Shown in pieces: positions 10,501 through 18,647 of a DNA stretch of 64,000 nucleotides. Numbering within the stretch: the stretch's first letter is position 1; each line of letters begins with the position of its first letter. Source of the stretch: Flagellimonas profundi (GTDB taxonomy: Bacteria; Bacteroidota; Bacteroidia; Flavobacteriales; Flavobacteriaceae); assembly GCF_017313275.1 (NCBI RefSeq), contig NZ_JAFLNM010000004.1, positions 124,001 through 188,000 of the forward strand, written 5' to 3'. The translations under genes were made by a program, and so were the position numbers. The notes under the pieces were generated by a model. It did no database searches. It was not told where the DNA came from and was given only the letters and a program-made list of their open reading frames with translations.

Positions 10501-10730
10501 AAGATCCTTTAAACTATGGTATTCGAATCAATAACAGAATGGCGTTTTTGATGGTAGACTCCCAACGTGGTGACCAAAAACCTACCCAACAAGCCCAGGA
10601 GTTTTTTGTAGAGATTACCAAAGAACTGGACAAAGAAATCAATGATCTTAATACTTTAGTGGAAAAGCAAGCCACCTTGATCAACCAAAAGGTGGAACAA
10701 AACCAAATCAAATTGATTTCCACACAATAA
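7593..10730 (+). CDS. Secreted VPS10/sortilin-like Asp-box (BNR) repeat protein
   Basis: A 1045-residue exported protein with a signal peptide ending near residue 20 (SNAQ). The first 730 residues form beta-propellers marked by at least ten Asp-box motifs of the form S/T-x-D-x-G-x-T/S-W, for example TTDAGNSW, SMDAGETW, STDGGDTW, SDDAGKTW, SNDGGNNW, TTDGGQSW and TRDNGTTW. The C-terminal 300 residues contain a beta domain and a helical, Lys/Glu-rich segment. Such proteins are often called glycosyl hydrolase or sialidase-like in Bacteroidota, but the Asp-box is a fold marker and I see no recognised catalytic set. It ends without a T9SS sorting domain. It stands alone, with a terminator after it and a palindrome before it. 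Confidence 0.85.
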   Translation: MTNRFLIIALALLCFYPSNAQRKKNKNNSPQFKESLYNGMEYRMVGPHRGGRAGTVTGVANDPNLYYMGTAGGGVWKTTDAGNSWECISDGYFGGSIGAVAVAESDPNIIYVGEGEQTLRGNVSSGKGLWKSMDAGETWEFIGLKDSEHIARIRIHPKNPDIVYVAAIGNLWKPNETRGVFRSTDGGKNWEKILYVSDKAGAGDLVMDPNNSRILYAATWQMKRNGYRMDSGGPDSKMFKSTDGGDTWTDISEHSGLPGFPWGIVGITVSPLDSDRVFAIIEAEDGGVFRSDDAGKTWKKVNENRGLRQRAWYYSRIYADTQNIDKVWVMNVSYGVSTDGGNTFTLKNAPHGDHHDLWIDPNNNQRMIIADDGGAQISNDGGNNWTTYYNQPTAQFYRVATDSIFPYRIYGAQQDNTALRISHRSSGSAITQDDWEPTAGGESAHLAPDPKNNQLVYGGTYKGYMNRLDHTTGQTISTNIWPDNPAGSGAEVMKYRFNWNYPLTFSRHDSDVLFAGSNYLHATTDGGQSWKTISPELARGIPETIESSGGPITQDNTGAEFYSNVFVITESILEKGVIWTGSDDGLIHVTRDNGTTWEDVTPPASMSPKLNMINSIDASPFDPGTVYVAATSYKFGDYTPYLYKTEDYGKTWKLITDGIKGNYYTRVIRSDKVREGLLYAGTEWGMYISFDDGEHWTPFQLNLPITAIRDLHVRDNDLIVATHGRSFWMIDDLTPLHQLSEEVSNSDFYLYKPDMAYRMHQDRSWREPNTKLVGENHPNGAIINYYLKTLKETDTVTMEILETDGSVIQTFSNQAKPDRLDPTSTQKLEVTEGGNRFIWNMRYPGYQEFEGMVFYSSPNIGPKAVPGNYKARLTVNGNSMEQMFTIVKDPRISLTQKDFQDQFDFVMKVRDQVSRANNAIINIRNIKKDLAYLKEKTKDNPEIQKMAKDFEEELSVIENNIHMTKNQSRQDPLNYGIRINNRMAFLMVDSQRGDQKPTQQAQEFFVEITKELDKEINDLNTLVEKQATLINQKVEQNQIKLISTQ

Positions 10731-10750
10731 TAACATATTTATTCTTTTGA

Positions 10751-10778
10751 AAAGCGCCCTCCAATAAGGGCGCTTTTT
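10751..10778. terminator. Intrinsic terminator between convergent genes
   Basis: AAAGCGCCCT (10751-10760) pairs with AGGGCGCTTT (10767-10776) around a 6-base loop and is followed by T residues. The flanking A and T runs allow it to work in both directions, suiting the convergent genes on each side. Confidence 0.85.
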
Positions 10779-10790
10779 GTTTTATCAAGA

Positions 10791-11519
10791 TTATACATCC
10801 ATGGAAATGCCCACGGCATCCTTGTAAATAAAATATATTGGGATTTTACTGAACATGGCCGTGAACAAAACTCCTATCAAACATAGGATCAAGCCCAGTT
10901 GTGACACCAACCCTGCAACCAATACCAATAAAAAAATCATTAACCAGTTTTTATTGCCCAAAGCAAAACCCGCTTTAACAATGTCCAAGGCCGAGAGCTC
11001 CTTGTCAAAGGCAAAAAATGCCGGAAACAGGGACATGGGGACCATCAAATAGATAATTCCAAGACCACAAGCCAGTATCCCCAACAATGATAGTCCCATC
11101 ATTATCAACGAAAGAATCAATGCCTTGACCAAATATTCCTTAGTAAAAAAATAGAAGTAATCGTCTTTTCCGGATTCATTAAGGTCATATTTTCTACAAA
11201 TCCTTAAAAAAGCTGCGTTCAAACAAACTCCAATAGTCATAACACCCACAGAAGATATGGGAGCGATCAGGCTCATTAAACCTGCAAAAGCAGGCGGCAA
11301 CTCTTGTTGGTCAAACGTATTGGGATCGCTTATGTCCATGGCTATCATGGGCAAATAGATCAACAAATAAAAAGGCAAAATGCTTACAAAAGTCAATACG
11401 AGCGTAATAAACCCCTGTAACCATACTTTTTTAAAAAGCTCCACGGAATTATTGAACACAGTTCCGAACTCTACTGGTGAACTATGGTTGATTCTATCCG
11501 AAATATTGGTGAAATTCAT
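10791..11519 (-). CDS. Multi-spanning membrane protein of unknown function
   Basis: A 242-residue, very hydrophobic protein with about five to six membrane segments: near residues 35-60, 80-105, 130-160, 165-185 and 195-225. The first 30 residues, containing FGTVFNNSVELFKKVW, resemble the amphipathic N-terminal helix of DUF975/YciC-type and related bacterial integral membrane proteins. There are no catalytic motifs. The gene is single, convergent with the BNR protein gene and divergent from miaB. In this phylum such proteins are sometimes mislabelled beta-carotene monooxygenase; nothing in the sequence supports that. The role is unknown. Confidence 0.75.
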   Translation of the reverse strand: MNFTNISDRINHSSPVEFGTVFNNSVELFKKVWLQGFITLVLTFVSILPFYLLIYLPMIAMDISDPNTFDQQELPPAFAGLMSLIAPISSVGVMTIGVCLNAAFLRICRKYDLNESGKDDYFYFFTKEYLVKALILSLIMMGLSLLGILACGLGIIYLMVPMSLFPAFFAFDKELSALDIVKAGFALGNKNWLMIFLLVLVAGLVSQLGLILCLIGVLFTAMFSKIPIYFIYKDAVGISMDV

Positions 11520-11600
11520 CTTTCAAATTGGTTATGTTTTAAGCTTGAAGGTAACACTAACAGGGGATATCGCAATATATTATTAAAAAATACTGCCATA

Positions 11601-11632
11601 TTGTCACTAAAATGTAATAAGCACTATCTTTG
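11601..11632 (+). promoter_or_regulatory. Promoter of miaB (TTG-N21-TAnnTTTG)
   Basis: TTG at 11601-11603 and TATCTTTG at 11625-11632 are separated by 21 bases, a full match to the Bacteroidota housekeeping promoter. The start site would fall near 11639, leaving a leader of about a dozen bases before the ATG at 11651. An in-frame TTG at 11630 lies inside the -7 element, so it cannot be the translation start. Confidence 0.8.
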
Positions 11633-11650
11633 CACCCCATTGAAACATTT

Positions 11651-13114
11651 ATGATAGAGGAAAAGAGCGTGGAAAAAATAATAGACGAAAGCCAACAGGG
11701 AAGTACCTTGTCGCTAGAAAATAAGGAAAACAACGGCAGAAAACTGTACATAGAAAGTTATGGCTGCCAAATGAATTTTTCCGATAGCGAAATTGTAGCA
11801 TCCATTTTGGCCAAGGAAGGTTTCAATACCACCCAAAATTTGGAAGATGCCGATTTGGTTTTGGTAAATACCTGTTCCATCCGGGAAAAGGCCGAACAAA
11901 CCGTTCGCAAACGTTTGGAAAAGTTCAATGCGGTAAAAAGAACCAAGCCCGATATGAAAGTTGGTGTTTTGGGCTGTATGGCCGAACGCCTGAAGAGCAA
12001 GTTCTTGGAAGAGGAAAAAATCGTGGACATGGTAGTAGGACCAGACGCCTACAAAGACCTGCCCAACCTTATCCAAGAAATCGATGAAGGTAGAAATGCC
12101 GTTAATGTTATCCTCTCCAAGGATGAGACCTATGGTGATGTGGCACCGGTCCGATTGAACACCAACGGAGTTTCCGCTTTTGTGTCCATTACACGTGGAT
12201 GCGACAACATGTGCACTTTCTGCGTAGTCCCTTTTACCAGAGGAAGAGAACGAAGCCGTGACCCACAATCCATTTTGGAAGAAGTAAACGACCTTTGGGA
12301 AAAAGGATTCAAGGAAATTACCCTTTTGGGTCAAAATGTGGACAGCTACCTTTGGTATGGCGGTGGGTTGAAGAAGGATTTTGACAAGGCCACAGATATG
12401 CAAAAAGCCACTTCAGTGAACTTTGCCGGACTATTGGAGCTTGTGGCACAGGCACAACCAAAGATGCGTATCCGTTTTTCCACATCCAACCCTCAAGACA
12501 TGACTTTGGATGTAATCGAGGCCATGGCCAAATACCAAAACATTTGCAAATATATCCACCTTCCCGTGCAAAGCGGGAGCAACCGGATTTTAAAAGCGAT
12601 GAACCGCTTGCATACGCGCGAGGAATATTTTGAGTTAATCGATAACATCAAAAAAATAATTCCCGATTGTGCCATCAGTCAGGATATGATAACAGGATTC
12701 CCCACGGAAACGGAAGAAGACCATCAGGATACCTTAAGTTTGATGGAATACGTGAAATATGATTTCGGTTTTATGTTCGCCTATTCCGAAAGACCCGGAA
12801 CATTGGCCGAACGTAAAATGGAGGACGACATTCCTGAAGCCATTAAGAAAAGACGTCTTACGGAAATCATTGAGCTGCAACAAGAACATAGCCATTATCG
12901 CACCCAACAGCATTTGGGAAAAATCGAAGAAGTCCTTATCGAGGGAACTTCCAAAAAATCAGATGCCCACTGGATGGGCCGAAATTCACAGAATACTGTT
13001 GTAGTCTTTCCAAAGGAAAATTACAAAGTGGGCGATTTTGTGAACGTAAAAATCAACGAATGCACCTCGGCTACTCTTATTGGAGAAGCCATTGAATATT
13101 CAAAGAACAATTAA
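11651..13114 (+). CDS. miaB: tRNA-2-methylthio-N6-dimethylallyladenosine synthase MiaB
   Basis: A 487-residue radical-SAM methylthiotransferase that adds a methylthio group to i6A37 of tRNAs reading UNN codons. The N-terminal UPF0004 domain supplies three Cys for the auxiliary 4Fe-4S cluster, in [20 protein letters not shown] and VLGCMAERL. The radical-SAM cluster motif CxxxCxxC is in [19 protein letters not shown]-terminal TRAM region follows (about residues 420-485). I chose the ATG at 11651 because an upstream in-frame TTG lies within the promoter. It is the first gene of a tightly packed run with the sigma-54 activator, lptE, a TPR protein and secG. Confidence 0.96.
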   Translation: MIEEKSVEKIIDESQQGSTLSLENKENNGRKLYIESYGCQMNFSDSEIVASILAKEGFNTTQNLEDADLVLVNTCSIREKAEQTVRKRLEKFNAVKRTKPDMKVGVLGCMAERLKSKFLEEEKIVDMVVGPDAYKDLPNLIQEIDEGRNAVNVILSKDETYGDVAPVRLNTNGVSAFVSITRGCDNMCTFCVVPFTRGRERSRDPQSILEEVNDLWEKGFKEITLLGQNVDSYLWYGGGLKKDFDKATDMQKATSVNFAGLLELVAQAQPKMRIRFSTSNPQDMTLDVIEAMAKYQNICKYIHLPVQSGSNRILKAMNRLHTREEYFELIDNIKKIIPDCAISQDMITGFPTETEEDHQDTLSLMEYVKYDFGFMFAYSERPGTLAERKMEDDIPEAIKKRRLTEIIELQQEHSHYRTQQHLGKIEEVLIEGTSKKSDAHWMGRNSQNTVVVFPKENYKVGDFVNVKINECTSATLIGEAIEYSKNN

Positions 13115-13117
13115 TAT

Positions 13118-14398
13118 ATGGAGAGTGTTCAATCCATAAAACAACGGTTCGAGCTCATCGGGAACGATGTGAAGCTCAACCGTGCCATAGAAAAAGCAAT
13201 ACAAGTGGCACCCACCGATATTTCGGTATTGGTAACAGGTGAAAGTGGTGTGGGTAAGGAATCCATTCCTAAGATCATACACTCGCTCTCCCACCGAAAG
13301 CATGCCAAATACATTGCGGTAAACTGTGGGGCCATTCCCGAAGGAACCATTGACAGTGAGCTGTTCGGACACGAAAAAGGAGCCTTTACAGGAGCCACCC
13401 AAACCCGTAGCGGTTATTTTGAAGTAGCTGATGGCGGGACCATTTTCTTGGACGAAGTAGGTGAACTTCCATTGACCACTCAAGTTCGATTGCTGCGTGT
13501 ATTGGAAAATGGGGAGTTCCTTAAAGTAGGGTCTTCACAGGTACAAAAAACAGATGTAAGAATTGTGGCTGCAACCAACATCAACATGTTTGAGGCCATC
13601 AAAAAGGAAAAGTTCAGGGAAGATCTGTACTACCGGTTGAGCACGGTAGAGATTCATTTACCCCCTCTTCGAGATAGAAGGGAAGACATTCACTTGTTGT
13701 TCAGAAAATTTGCTTCGGATTTTGGACAGAAATATAAGATGCCCACTATTCGATTGGAGGAGGATGCGGTCAATCTACTATTAAAATACCGTTGGCCAGG
13801 GAATATAAGACAGCTCCGAAACATAGCGGAACAAATTTCGGTGTTGGAAGAAAACAGAAGTATTTCCGCCGCAACCCTGAGCAGTTATTTGCCGGATGCA
13901 AACAGCTCCAATCTACCTGCTGTGATTGAGCAATCCAGGAAAGAAGGCGACTTCAGCAACGAACGGGAAATTTTGTACAAGGTCCTTTTTGATATGAAAG
14001 GCGACCTGAACGACCTTAAAAAATTGACCTTGGAACTTTTAAAGGACAACGACTCCAATAAAGTTCAGCGCGAAAATGAAGGTTTGATCCGTAAAATCTA
14101 CGGAAACCAACAACAAGAGGAAGATATAGAGCATGAGGAAACCCCAGCCGAATTACTACATCTCCCGGAACCTGTTGTAGAAGCATCAGCGCCTACAACA
14201 TCACAACAACCTCCGGAAGACAGGTATCATTTCGCAGAGGAAATTGAAGAGGAAGAAACCCTATCTTTACAAGAAAAGGAAATCGAGTTGATCAAAAAAT
14301 CGCTGGAGCGCAACAAGGGAAAACGAAAAGCTGCAGCCGCAGAACTCGGCATTTCGGAAAGAACGCTCTACAGAAAAATAAAGCAGTACGATCTTTGA
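13118..14398 (+). CDS. Sigma-54-dependent transcriptional activator (AAA+ and Fis HTH, no receiver domain)
   Basis: A 426-residue enhancer-binding protein. The AAA+ domain starts almost at the N-terminus and contains Walker A GESGVGKES, the sigma-54 contact loop GAFTGA, Walker B GGTIFLDEVGEL and the arginine-finger region REDLYYRLS. After a variable linker of about 130 residues comes a Fis-type helix-turn-helix (KRKAAAAELGISERTLYRKI) at the end. There is no response-regulator, GAF or PAS domain, so activity would have to be controlled by expression level or by a partner (inference). It lies 3 bases after miaB and immediately before lptE, so it may be co-transcribed with envelope genes. Its targets cannot be read from the sequence; a -24/-12-like site lies before groES. 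Confidence 0.9.
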   Translation: MESVQSIKQRFELIGNDVKLNRAIEKAIQVAPTDISVLVTGESGVGKESIPKIIHSLSHRKHAKYIAVNCGAIPEGTIDSELFGHEKGAFTGATQTRSGYFEVADGGTIFLDEVGELPLTTQVRLLRVLENGEFLKVGSSQVQKTDVRIVAATNINMFEAIKKEKFREDLYYRLSTVEIHLPPLRDRREDIHLLFRKFASDFGQKYKMPTIRLEEDAVNLLLKYRWPGNIRQLRNIAEQISVLEENRSISAATLSSYLPDANSSNLPAVIEQSRKEGDFSNEREILYKVLFDMKGDLNDLKKLTLELLKDNDSNKVQRENEGLIRKIYGNQQQEEDIEHEETPAELLHLPEPVVEASAPTTSQQPPEDRYHFAEEIEEEETLSLQEKEIELIKKSLERNKGKRKAAAAELGISERTLYRKIKQYDL

Positions 14399-14421
14399 TC
14401 AAGATCAAAAGTTTGAAAACA

Positions 14422-14943
14422 ATGGCGAAAAAACACGGAATAAAGATTGGATTGCTTGGATTGGTACTGTTCCTGCAAAGTTGTGGGGCCTATAACTTTT
14501 CTGGTGCCGATATAGGGACAGCCGAGAGTTTCCAGGTCAATTTTTTCCAGAATTATGCGGACCAAACCCCAGGATCCACCATTGTTCCAGGATTGGGAAG
14601 GGATTTCACCTTGGCGCTGCAGGATATGATCAATAACCTTACCAGTTTGTCCCTTACAGGAAGTAATGGTGATTTGGTCTATGAAGGAGAAATAGTGGAA
14701 TACAAAGTAGTACCCATGACGGCAACGGCCGATCAACGTACTGCTCAAAACCGACTTACCATGAGCGTGAATGTCCGGTTTTACAATACCACAAAGGAAG
14801 ATGCAGATTTTGAAAAACGGTTTTCCTTCTTTTATGATTTTGATGCGGCTGCGTCGTTGCCGTCCATTCAGGCTGCGGCACACGAGGAAATTTTTGAACG
14901 ACTCACCCAGGACATTTTCAATGCTTCTCTGGGAAATTGGTAG
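14422..14943 (+). CDS. lptE: LptE-family LPS assembly lipoprotein
   Basis: A 173-residue lipoprotein with an N-terminal signal and lipobox LFLQSC at about residue 21, followed by GAYNFSGADI, which is characteristic of Bacteroidota LptE. LptE plugs the LptD barrel and helps deliver lipopolysaccharide to the outer leaflet. The ATG at 14422 is preferred: the frame also opens at a TTG overlapping the preceding stop codon, but that would put nine extra residues before a good signal peptide. It lies between the sigma-54 activator and a TPR-like gene in a run of short gaps. The central 'DQRTAQNRLTMSVNVRF' segment fits the family's beta strands. Confidence 0.85.
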   Translation: MAKKHGIKIGLLGLVLFLQSCGAYNFSGADIGTAESFQVNFFQNYADQTPGSTIVPGLGRDFTLALQDMINNLTSLSLTGSNGDLVYEGEIVEYKVVPMTATADQRTAQNRLTMSVNVRFYNTTKEDADFEKRFSFFYDFDAAASLPSIQAAAHEEIFERLTQDIFNASLGNW

Positions 14944-14946
14944 ATT

Positions 14947-15843
14947 ATGAACGTTTCGGATTTCATACACATTCTTCAAAACTCAAATACCATCCTGTCT
15001 CCCAATCAAACCAGGGAATTGGAAGGCATTATTGAGGAATACCCCTATTTTCAAGCAGCTCGCGCCCTGCATTTAAAGGGACTTAAAAATCTGGACAGCT
15101 ATAAGTACAACAGTGCTTTAAAGGTAACTGCTGCCCACACGGCGGACAGGGATGTTCTTTTTGATTACATCACCTCAAAAGAATTCATCCAGAACAATAT
15201 TGCGGATACCATTGCTGGCAGGGGGGCCAAACTGGAAGACCAAGAAGCCGTTTCCGAAGAAATTCAGCCCAACCCGAATGCAGCAAGTATGCTTTCGGAA
15301 TCCAACGAACCTGCATTGCCTCAGAATTTAAACGATGCCGAGCAAATTCTCAACCCGGAACTTTTCGAATCGCGAACACAGGAAAAGGAAACAGAGAAAG
15401 AAACGGAAGACATAAAAGAATCGGAAACCGATCTAAACCTTGGCAAGCCGATTCCGTTCACAAAAAAGGAAAAGCATTCCTTTACCGAATGGCTCCAATT
15501 GACCTCCCATACCGAAGAACCCGAGAACAACCAGGGATCGGAAGCCTTAGAGGAGCTGGAGCGGAAGAAAAAATTCGAACTTTTGGACAAGTTCATCGAA
15601 AACAACCCCAAGATAGTTCCAAAGGAAACCAACCCAAAAGTCAATATAAAAGAGTCTACCAAAATCGACAAAAACGAGTTGATGACCGAGACTTTGGCCA
15701 AGGTCTATTTGGAGCAGAAAAAGTATAAAAAAGCCATTCAAGCGTTTAAAATATTGAGTTTGAAATATCCAGAAAAAAGTGGTTTCTTTGCAGACCAAAT
15801 TCAGGCGGTGAAGAAGCTGCAGAAAGAAAAAGATAAGAAATGA
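14947..15843 (+). CDS. TPR-like cytoplasmic protein, function unknown
   Basis: A 298-residue protein without signal peptide or membrane segment. The N-terminal 85 residues (IHILQNSNTILSPNQTREL, EYPYFQAARALHL) and the C-terminal 45 residues (LAKVYLEQKKYKKAIQAF, LKYPEKSGFF) look like tetratricopeptide helices. The 130 residues between them are acidic, Glu/Pro/Asn-rich and probably disordered. The same arrangement is common in Flavobacteriia directly before secG. The stop codon overlaps the secG start by 4 bases (ATGA), implying translational coupling and perhaps a role near the Sec translocon or LPS transport; this is inference from position only. Confidence 0.7.
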   Translation: MNVSDFIHILQNSNTILSPNQTRELEGIIEEYPYFQAARALHLKGLKNLDSYKYNSALKVTAAHTADRDVLFDYITSKEFIQNNIADTIAGRGAKLEDQEAVSEEIQPNPNAASMLSESNEPALPQNLNDAEQILNPELFESRTQEKETEKETEDIKESETDLNLGKPIPFTKKEKHSFTEWLQLTSHTEEPENNQGSEALEELERKKKFELLDKFIENNPKIVPKETNPKVNIKESTKIDKNELMTETLAKVYLEQKKYKKAIQAFKILSLKYPEKSGFFADQIQAVKKLQKEKDKK

Positions 15844-16202
15844 GCACGTTTACAATTTTTTTGGTACTGATAATTATCGTGTGCCTTTTGTTGGTCTTGG
15901 TCATTATGGTCCAAAACCCAAAAGGAGGTGGTTTATCCTCATCCTTCGGGGGAAGCGGAAACCAAGTTGTTGGTGGCGTAAAGAAGACGGGGGACTTTTT
16001 GGACAAGAGTACTTGGACCCTTGCAACCCTTTTGATTGTTTTGATATTGCTTTCCAATGTTTCCCTAAAAGGAAACTATAGCCAAGCAGATTCCAAACTA
16101 CTTCAAGGTGACGATACAGAAGTACCTGAAACGGTTCCAGAGGAAGTACCGGAACAACTTCCACCAGCCGACACTACAAGTCCAGTAGATACTATTGGAT
16201 AA
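15840..16202 (+). CDS. secG: Preprotein translocase subunit SecG
   Basis: A 120-residue protein with two membrane helices (about residues 3-24 and 57-76). They flank the signature loop VQNPKGGGLSSSFGGSGNQVVGGVKKTGDF, given here only as its key parts (NPKGGG, FGG, GGVKK). SecG assists SecYE in pushing proteins across the inner membrane. The C-terminal tail after residue 85 is acidic, with Pro-Glu and Val-Pro repeats, which is common in this phylum. It overlaps the preceding TPR-like gene by 4 bases and ends the operon at a strong terminator. Confidence 0.93.
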   Translation: MSTFTIFLVLIIIVCLLLVLVIMVQNPKGGGLSSSFGGSGNQVVGGVKKTGDFLDKSTWTLATLLIVLILLSNVSLKGNYSQADSKLLQGDDTEVPETVPEEVPEQLPPADTTSPVDTIG

Positions 16203-16222
16203 TAAAAAGTGACAAAGCATAG

Positions 16223-16258
16223 AAAAATGCCAGCTTGAAATGACAAGCTGGCATTTTT
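16223..16258 (+). terminator. Intrinsic terminator after secG
   Basis: ATGCCAGCTTG (16228-16237 region) pairs with CAAGCTGGCAT across the 6-base loop AAATGA. An A run precedes and TTTTT follows, giving a clear rho-independent structure that ends the miaB-secG run. Confidence 0.88.
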
Positions 16259-16279
16259 GTTTCCCAGAATGTCAGTTTT

Positions 16280-16306
16280 TGTCCATTGGCACAATTTCTG
16301 TCCATT
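16280..16306 (+). promoter_or_regulatory. Candidate groES control region: -24/-12-like site within TGTCCATT direct repeats
   Basis: TGGCAC at 16287-16292, five bases, then CTGT at 16298-16301 resembles the sigma-54 consensus TGGCAC-N5-TTGC, but the -12 C is T. The site sits between two copies of TGTCCATT (16280-16287 and 16299-16306), which could instead be a regulator-binding direct repeat. No TAnnTTTG element occurs in the gap before groES, so some non-standard control of the chaperonin operon is plausible. Confidence 0.35.
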
Positions 16307-16348
16307 AGATACAAGAATTTTTAAAACAAACACCTAAAAATTAAAAAT

Positions 16349-16627
16349 ATGGCTAAAGTAAATATCAAACCATTGGCAGACAGGGTTTTGATCGAGCCGC
16401 TACAGGCCGAGACCAAAACTGCCTCCGGTATCATCATTCCGGACAACGCAAAAGAAAAACCACAAAAGGGAACTGTTGTGGCCGTTGGACCTGGAACCAA
16501 GGACGAAAAAATCACCGTAAAAGTTGGTGATACCGTTCTTTATGGAAAATATGCCGGTACCGAACTTAAATTCGATGGTACCGACTATTTGATGATGCGC
16601 GAAAGCGATATTTTGGCAATAGTGTAA
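16349..16627 (+). CDS. groES: Co-chaperonin GroES
   Basis: A 92-residue Hsp10. It contains the domain start [16 protein letters not shown], the mobile loop [12 protein letters not shown] (the region that docks on GroEL) and the closing [15 protein letters not shown] and ESDILAIV. The heptameric ring caps GroEL during folding. Length and motifs are standard. It is followed after 99 bases by groEL, with a pair of REP-like hairpins in between, which is unusual in a two-gene operon that must give fixed subunit ratios. Confidence 0.97.
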   Translation: MAKVNIKPLADRVLIEPLQAETKTASGIIIPDNAKEKPQKGTVVAVGPGTKDEKITVKVGDTVLYGKYAGTELKFDGTDYLMMRESDILAIV

Positions 16628-16633
16628 CCAATA

Positions 16634-18361
<1,728 letters not shown>

Positions 18362-18389
18362 TAAAAAATCTTATTCGGATTTAAATAGG

Positions 18390-18417
18390 AACGCCCCGAT
18401 TTGCATCGGGGCGTTTT
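18390..18417 (+). terminator. Intrinsic terminator after groEL
   Basis: AACGCCCCGAT (18390-18400) pairs with ATCGGGGCGTT (18405-18415) around TTGC, with TTTT after it. This is a strong GC stem closing the groESL operon. Confidence 0.9.
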
Positions 18418-18465
18418 CTTTTTCTTATCAGTTGCATGGTTCCGCTCAGAGAACCGATATCCAAG

Positions 18466-18561
18466 TTACTTCTTCTTTCCAGTAGCTTGGGCAGTCTTCT
18501 TGGCAACAGGCTTTACAGCTTTTGCAGGAGATGACTTTCCGTTTGACTTTGCTTGTTTCAT
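18466..18561 (-). CDS. Very small lysine-rich basic peptide (31 residues)
   Basis: A short frame with ATG at 18561 and stop TAA at 18466, lying in the gap between groEL and the copper operon. The product has 10 Lys, 6 Ala and 2 Pro in 31 residues, no acidic residue, no aromatic residue and no Arg. It contains KAVKPVAKK and ends in GKKK, which resembles a histone H1 or H1-like bacterial tail. Codons are normal for the neighbourhood and the composition is far from that of random reading frames here. It could bind nucleic acid or the ribosome; that is inference from charge only. A chance frame is possible because it is so short and no strong promoter is seen. Confidence 0.5.
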   Translation of the reverse strand: MKQAKSNGKSSPAKAVKPVAKKTAQATGKKK

Positions 18562-18647
18562 CAGTCAACAATTTAAAAACTGAAGTAAATGTATTTCAGA
18601 TTTGAATCCGTAGATTTTATTTGGCTAAATATTAACTAAAATAAAAA

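Noticed and set aside
7593-10730. Calling the BNR protein a sialidase or glycosyl hydrolase
   Set aside because: Asp-box repeats define only the propeller fold; the Arg triad and nucleophile of sialidases are not recognisable.
11714-12403. 229-codon open frame on the minus strand opposite miaB
   Set aside because: It is antisense to the conserved radical-SAM region and has no promoter, domain or signal.
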